NCBI GenBank assembly: GCA_003452965.1
Contig: DMMW01000050.1
Location: 1 to 17,856, forward strand
Origin: Elusimicrobiota bacterium
GTDB lineage: Bacteria; Elusimicrobiota; UBA8919
Reading direction: 5' to 3'
DNA: 17,856 nt
Positions 13,774 through 17,856 of the stretch are shown in pieces. The notes under the pieces were generated by a model, which did not search any database, had not been told where the DNA came from, and saw only the letters and a list, made by a program, of their open reading frames with translations. A program made the translations under genes and the position numbers. How positions within the stretch are numbered: position 1 is the stretch's first letter; every line of letters starts with the position of its first letter.

Positions 13774-16700
13774 TCACCTTATAATAGCAATCTTTCCTTT
13801 CTTTATTTGTCCTGCATTATTCGTTATTATATACATATACACTCCGCTGGCTATTGGTTCACCTTTGGCATTCTTAACATCCCAATTTAGTTCGCCGGCA
13901 GATGTATCCTTCTCATCTTCATATATCAAGTCACCTGATATGTTAAATATTTGTATCTTAGTATGGTTAGTCAAATTAGCAAAATATATTTTAGTATGAC
14001 CTGTGCTCGGTTTAAACGGATTCGGATATATATGTGCTGTATTCAGATTATTATTCACTACCATAAACAGTCCATAATATGATAAATGTTTAGTCTTACA
14101 AGTTATAACCTTTCTCACTTTGTCTAATGTAATATTTGTAAACTTTTCCCATTTATCCAGACTATCGTCATAGTAATACAGCGATGTTTTATTTACATTT
14201 ACATTATAGTCGTCTATTATATTATCATTATCTTCATCATTATATGGCAGTGATATCTCTATTTCTTTGCTAAATATTTGCTGTCCATTTTCCAAGTCTA
14301 TTTTGTGTATATATCCTATGGGTACCAAACTGCTTCCATCATTCAAAACCATCTTATTTCTTATTGCAAAAGACATACTCGGATTTATTATTATTTTTAA
14401 CATCGTACTTGCCACATTTAATATTCCTGACGATATTTTAATTTCGCATAAACCGTTTATATCAGGTTCTCCTACTAATATTATATTCTCTTTCTGATTT
14501 TCTACCCGTTCCCGCTTATAATTTCTCGACTCTTCTATATCAGGATTATTACTATCCAGACCTATTGTTATGTAACCAGGTGAAGTGTCTTCTTTGTTGC
14601 TTTTGTCTATTATCACTGTTCTTATGTTGTACTGATAACTTTCACTAAGCTCGCTCACATCCCAGTTGACGAAATATGGATAGTTAATGTCGGGATTTGG
14701 ATGATTTTTATTAGCCGCAGATATCTTTGTCCACTCATCTTCATCACTCCGTTTATATTCAAATCTTATTTCTTTTATTTCACTCATATCACCGGTTATA
14801 TTACCGGCAACTAATGTTACTTTTTCACCGCTTATCTTCATTCCGCTTTTTGGTATTACCATCCCACTCATTGTTCCCGATATATTATTTACCGCTGTGC
14901 CGGCTATTACATAAGTGTTCTGTTCTTCTACATTACTTTTGTCTACTGCCCTTACCACAAACTTATATTCCTCGCCTGCTGTAAGATTTTCTATAGTTAT
15001 ACTACTTTCTGGATAGTTAACAGTATACGCAGGTATGCTATAATCCATTGCTCCGGTTGACATGTATATATTGTATTTGCTTATGTCATTACTTAATTGT
15101 AGCAGCCAACTTAATTGTAGTTTTAATCCGGATAGTTTAGCAATGCTTAAATAACTGATTTGTGATATAGAAGATGGTTCAGCTGTATCGGAGCTTGATG
15201 CTGTCGATGTTCTAACCTCAGTACTTATTGTCCAAGTACTTTCATTATTAGCTTTATCCCTCGCTTTTAGTTGTACATAATAAGTGGTATTTGAAATTAA
15301 TCCTGTTATCATACGAGTTGTCTCGCCGAACCAATCGGTGGTTGTTGTTAACGCTACATCAAAGTTGGATGATGTAGAATATTTTAATTTATATGGTGTT
15401 GTATTCAGTCCTGAATAATTATCACTCGCAATTACCGTAACGATTATTGATGATACATATATATTTATATTGTTTATTGATTTTGCAGGTGGAGTAATGT
15501 CCACCCCTAAGTTCTTGCTGTCTACTACGCTTCCACTTGTAAATTCCCCATATAACCCGGTGCTGTCTTTTCCTCTTATTTTCCAATACCATCTGCCTTC
15601 AGGCAATTCCGGAGTAATATAGTTTGTAGTTTGACCTATCGTAAGACTTGTTGTTATCGGCAACTCTTCATCCAAATATTTATGAACATAATTTGATGTT
15701 GTTGAAAATTGAATATTATATTTCAATGTATTCTCTGAATTAGGATCACTTAAAGTAAATACCGTCTTAACTCGTTGACTATTTGTCCAGCCACCCCAAC
15801 TTATTTCTTGTCCGTTTATATCATATTGTATTAAATTACTTATTACCGGCGGGTCATTCCCTACAACCAATGTCTTTCCGCTTACTATATTTGATAAATT
15901 TGACTGATTATTCACCTCATCTATCGCTTTTATCCCAAAATAATATGTCGTATCGCTAATTAATCCTGTTACGGTGTAATTTTCATTATAACCAGAATCT
16001 TGCGGAATTAATCCTGTATTTACCGGTGTTGCATTGGACCAGTTGGCATCATTTATGGAAGTATCGGCATACCTTAGATCATAACTTGTTGCTGCTCCTG
16101 TTGTTCCATCGTCGCCAACACTTGTCCAATTTAACATTACTGATATTGAAGTTATATTGCTTAAGGTTAAAGTATCTATCATAGCAGGGAATGAAGAATC
16201 TGGTAAAGATGAAGTTTTCCTACTTGCTATATTTGACAAACCCAATGTATTGGCGGCTTCATCGGCAACTTTTATTGCAAAGTAATATGTGGTATCTACA
16301 GTCAAATTGCTGATTACTAATGACTCATTGCTGCCTGCTATTTGCGGGGTTGGTATATTTGATGCTTGAATTCCGTTTGCAAAATTACTTTCGGTTATCA
16401 GCGTATTTGAATATCTTATGTCATATCCTGCGGCTATCCCGGTTGTCCCATCATCACCGACGGAAGTCCAATAAAGTGTAATTGAGCTAGTAGTCGGATT
16501 AACTGCCATTAAATCATTTACTGCACTCGGTGGTGTTGTATCTTCTGGCGGCGGTGGTGTCACACTCCCCTGATAGTGAGATAATACTTCCTCTGCTGTA
16601 ATCGCCCGATTATATATTATCACTTCGTCTATAATCCCGTCAAATCTGCCACTCGCTGATGTACCCTGGCGTCCTATCACCAATGGACTGTTATTTGTAT

Positions 16701-17856
16701 CTATGTTTCCGGTTGTGGATGTCTGCCCTACCAATAATCCATCTTGATATAATTTTAAATTATTTGTTCCTCCTGCACTGTCATAAGTTCCTACTACATG
16801 TCGCCACTGTCCTATATCACTTGCAGTCCATGTTTTACCTACCCCTTTACTCACTCCGCCTATATATATTTTAAAATATGCTTGATCGCTGGCTGCTAAC
16901 GCGTACACTCCTTTATCCAATATTCTGCGTGTCGGACCACCATCGGTCGTTATTACATCGCTTTTCACCCACGCTTCTATGCTTAATGCGTTCGTAACAT
17001 CCAGACTATTTGAATCATTTACATTTACATATGTATTTAATCCGTCAAATTCTAATGCTTTATTTTCTTTGCCGTCTACCCATTGCGGATTATTTATTAA
17101 TATTCCTGTATTGTTATTTCCGGAACTGTCATTTGCGGTAGTTTCCGAACCTTCGTCAAAATGCCATTTTGCAACAGACGGATCAACTGAAGATGGGGTA
17201 GCTGCTATATTTACTGTTACCGGTATAGCTCCGCTAATTGATGCTGTTATTTCTATTGTTCCTACCGTAATCATTGATTTTACCACTTCTGTCGCTATAC
17301 CGTTCACTGCATTCACTGTATGCATTGTAGAATCCCCCGGTAATTTACCGGGCCCGCTTACCGTAAATGTTACCGGCTCATTAGTATTAAATAGATTTCC
17401 GTTTACATCTTTAATTGTTACCGTTACTGTGGAATTACTTATACTGTCAGCCATTATTGCCGTAGGATCTGCCTCAATTTCTAATGAATTAGAATAAACA
17501 ATTACATTTGTATTATAACTTTGAATTCCTTGCGGTGTTATTGATACTGAAGATATCCCTACAGTATTTGAAATTAGTGTCGCTGTAGCAACTCCTTTTA
17601 CAGCATTTGCGGTGTAACTTGTCTGATTATTGTTACTGAACCTGCCGATACCGTTTACTATATTAAATGTTACTGTTCTGTCGTATGGTGCATCAACTCC
17701 ATCGCATTCATTTCTAATTTCAACTCTAATTGTTGAACTATCGGTATTATTTGACTTAATACTTACCGGATTTGCAGTAACAACCGCTGTTCTTGGAAAA
17801 CATCCGTTTATATATTCTTCTATGTTAGTATATCCATCATTATCTCTATCATTGTG
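13774..17856 (-). CDS. large modular secreted surface protein with C-terminal sorting domain (5' end off the right edge)
   Basis: The frame is open for 1360 codons from the right edge to TGA at 13774; a methionine at 17454 is internal, not the start. Domains in order: an EF-hand/dockerin-like Ca motif NDRDNDGYTNIEEYING (about 17853-17803); two bacterial Ig-like (Big_1/invasin-type) domains (about 17795-17200, boundary near 17490); a LamG/concanavalin-like domain (17184-16564, with AKWHFDEG, LEFDG, SIEAWVKS and IDEVIIYNRAITAEEV); a proline linker; about five FN3-like domains (16539-14884), the first two sharing WTSVGDDGTTG; a beta-rich region (14880-14045); and an 88-residue tail HIYPNPFKPSTGHTKI...IASGVYMYII...KGKIAIIR (14040-13774). 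The tail resembles type IX secretion type-A sorting or FlgD-like domains. It probably binds polysaccharide or surfaces; any catalytic domain would lie upstream, off the window. Attachment by a type IX system is unproven here. Confidence 0.85.
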   Translation of the reverse strand, partial: HNDRDNDGYTNIEEYINGCFPRTAVVTANPVSIKSNNTDSSTIRVEIRNECDGVDAPYDRTVTFNIVNGIGRFSNNNQTSYTANAVKGVATATLISNTVGISSVSITPQGIQSYNTNVIVYSNSLEIEADPTAIMADSISNSTVTVTIKDVNGNLFNTNEPVTFTVSGPGKLPGDSTMHTVNAVNGIATEVVKSMITVGTIEITASISGAIPVTVNIAATPSSVDPSVAKWHFDEGSETTANDSSGNNNTGILINNPQWVDGKENKALEFDGLNTYVNVNDSNSLDVTNALSIEAWVKSDVITTDGGPTRRILDKGVYALAASDQAYFKIYIGGVSKGVGKTWTASDIGQWRHVVGTYDSAGGTNNLKLYQDGLLVGQTSTTGNIDTNNSPLVIGRQGTSASGRFDGIIDEVIIYNRAITAEEVLSHYQGSVTPPPPEDTTPPSAVNDLMAVNPTTSSITLYWTSVGDDGTTGIAAGYDIRYSNTLITESNFANGIQASNIPTPQIAGSNESLVISNLTVDTTYYFAIKVADEAANTLGLSNIASRKTSSLPDSSFPAMIDTLTLSNITSISVMLNWTSVGDDGTTGAATSYDLRYADTSINDANWSNATPVNTGLIPQDSGYNENYTVTGLISDTTYYFGIKAIDEVNNQSNLSNIVSGKTLVVGNDPPVISNLIQYDINGQEISWGGWTNSQRVKTVFTLSDPNSENTLKYNIQFSTTSNYVHKYLDEELPITTSLTIGQTTNYITPELPEGRWYWKIRGKDSTGLYGEFTSGSVVDSKNLGVDITPPAKSINNINIYVSSIIVTVIASDNYSGLNTTPYKLKYSTSSNFDVALTTTTDWFGETTRMITGLISNTTYYVQLKARDKANNESTWTISTEVRTSTASSSDTAEPSSISQISYLSIAKLSGLKLQLSWLLQLSNDISKYNIYMSTGAMDYSIPAYTVNYPESSITIENLTAGEEYKFVVRAVDKSNVEEQNTYVIAGTAVNNISGTMSGMVIPKSGMKISGEKVTLVAGNITGDMSEIKEIRFEYKRSDEDEWTKISAANKNHPNPDINYPYFVNWDVSELSESYQYNIRTVIIDKSNKEDTSPGYITIGLDSNNPDIEESRNYKRERVENQKENIILVGEPDINGLCEIKISSGILNVASTMLKIIINPSMSFAIRNKMVLNDGSSLVPIGYIHKIDLENGQQIFSKEIEISLPYNDEDNDNIIDDYNVNVNKTSLYYYDDSLDKWEKFTNITLDKVRKVITCKTKHLSYYGLFMVVNNNLNTAHIYPNPFKPSTGHTKIYFANLTNHTKIQIFNISGDLIYEDEKDTSAGELNWDVKNAKGEPIASGVYMYIITNNAGQIKKGKIAIIR

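Noticed and set aside
13505..13999. Overlapping plus-strand ORFs in the repeat cluster
   Set aside because: They translate REP-like palindromes and the antisense of the surface-protein tail; no Shine-Dalgarno and no family resemblance.
17452..17454. Methionine as start of the surface protein
   Set aside because: The frame is open to the window edge and encodes a complete Ig-like domain and Ca-binding motif upstream of it, so this ATG is internal.
16979..17497. 172-codon plus-strand ORF opposite the surface-protein gene
   Set aside because: Its translation is the antisense shadow of Ig-like and LamG repeats, without a ribosome-binding site, while the minus frame shows clear domains.

Overview
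The window looks like the chromosome of an AT-rich, Gram-negative, probably uncultured or anaerobic bacterium. Evidence for an outer membrane includes two proteins with signal peptides and terminal-aromatic beta-barrel ends, a LolA-like lipoprotein carrier with its ABC transporter, and a large modular surface protein. That surface protein ends in a PNPF...GVY-type sorting/FlgD-like domain, as is common in Bacteroidota-related and several candidate phyla (for example Elusimicrobiota, Omnitrophota, Firestonebacteria-like lineages). The phylum cannot be fixed from this sequence.

Layout. (1) 1-468, minus: N-terminal part of an M29 aminopeptidase. (2) 615-5709, plus: a tight five-gene envelope operon with two FtsX/LolC-type permeases, a LolA-like carrier, a LolD-like ATPase and an outer-membrane beta-barrel. 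(3) 5743-9084, plus: a strong promoter, then a MITE-like inverted-repeat element, then a three-gene operon encoding a six-TM class III nucleotide cyclase, a patatin-like phospholipase and a calcineurin-type metallophosphoesterase. (4) 9099-12125, plus: a promoter with a long leader, a Gfo/Idh/MocA oxidoreductase and a class III PLP aminotransferase. (5) 12225-13488, minus: ribosomal protein bL28 (rpmB) with its own promoter, followed by a secreted, possibly outer-membrane protein. (6) 13562-13749: a cluster of REP-like palindromes. (7) 13774-17856, minus: the C-terminal 1360 residues of a large secreted protein (Ca-binding motif, two Ig-like domains, LamG, about five FN3-like domains, sorting tail), cut by the window edge.

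Functionally, operon (2) could carry a lipid or lipoprotein from the inner membrane to the outer membrane, with the barrel as its outer-membrane partner. Operon (3) is the most provocative part: a nucleotide second-messenger synthase is translationally coupled to a phospholipase and followed by a phosphoesterase. It resembles in logic, but not in gene families, the cyclase-effector pairing of CBASS and Pycsar; this is a hypothesis. The intergenic DNA is unusually rich in inverted repeats of several unrelated kinds: a MITE, a pair of inverted REP-like units at convergent stops, telomere-like heptads, a perfect 24-bp palindrome, dRS3-like hairpins and an inverted repeat covering a Shine-Dalgarno site. 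I saw no CRISPR array, tRNA, rRNA or intact transposase gene.
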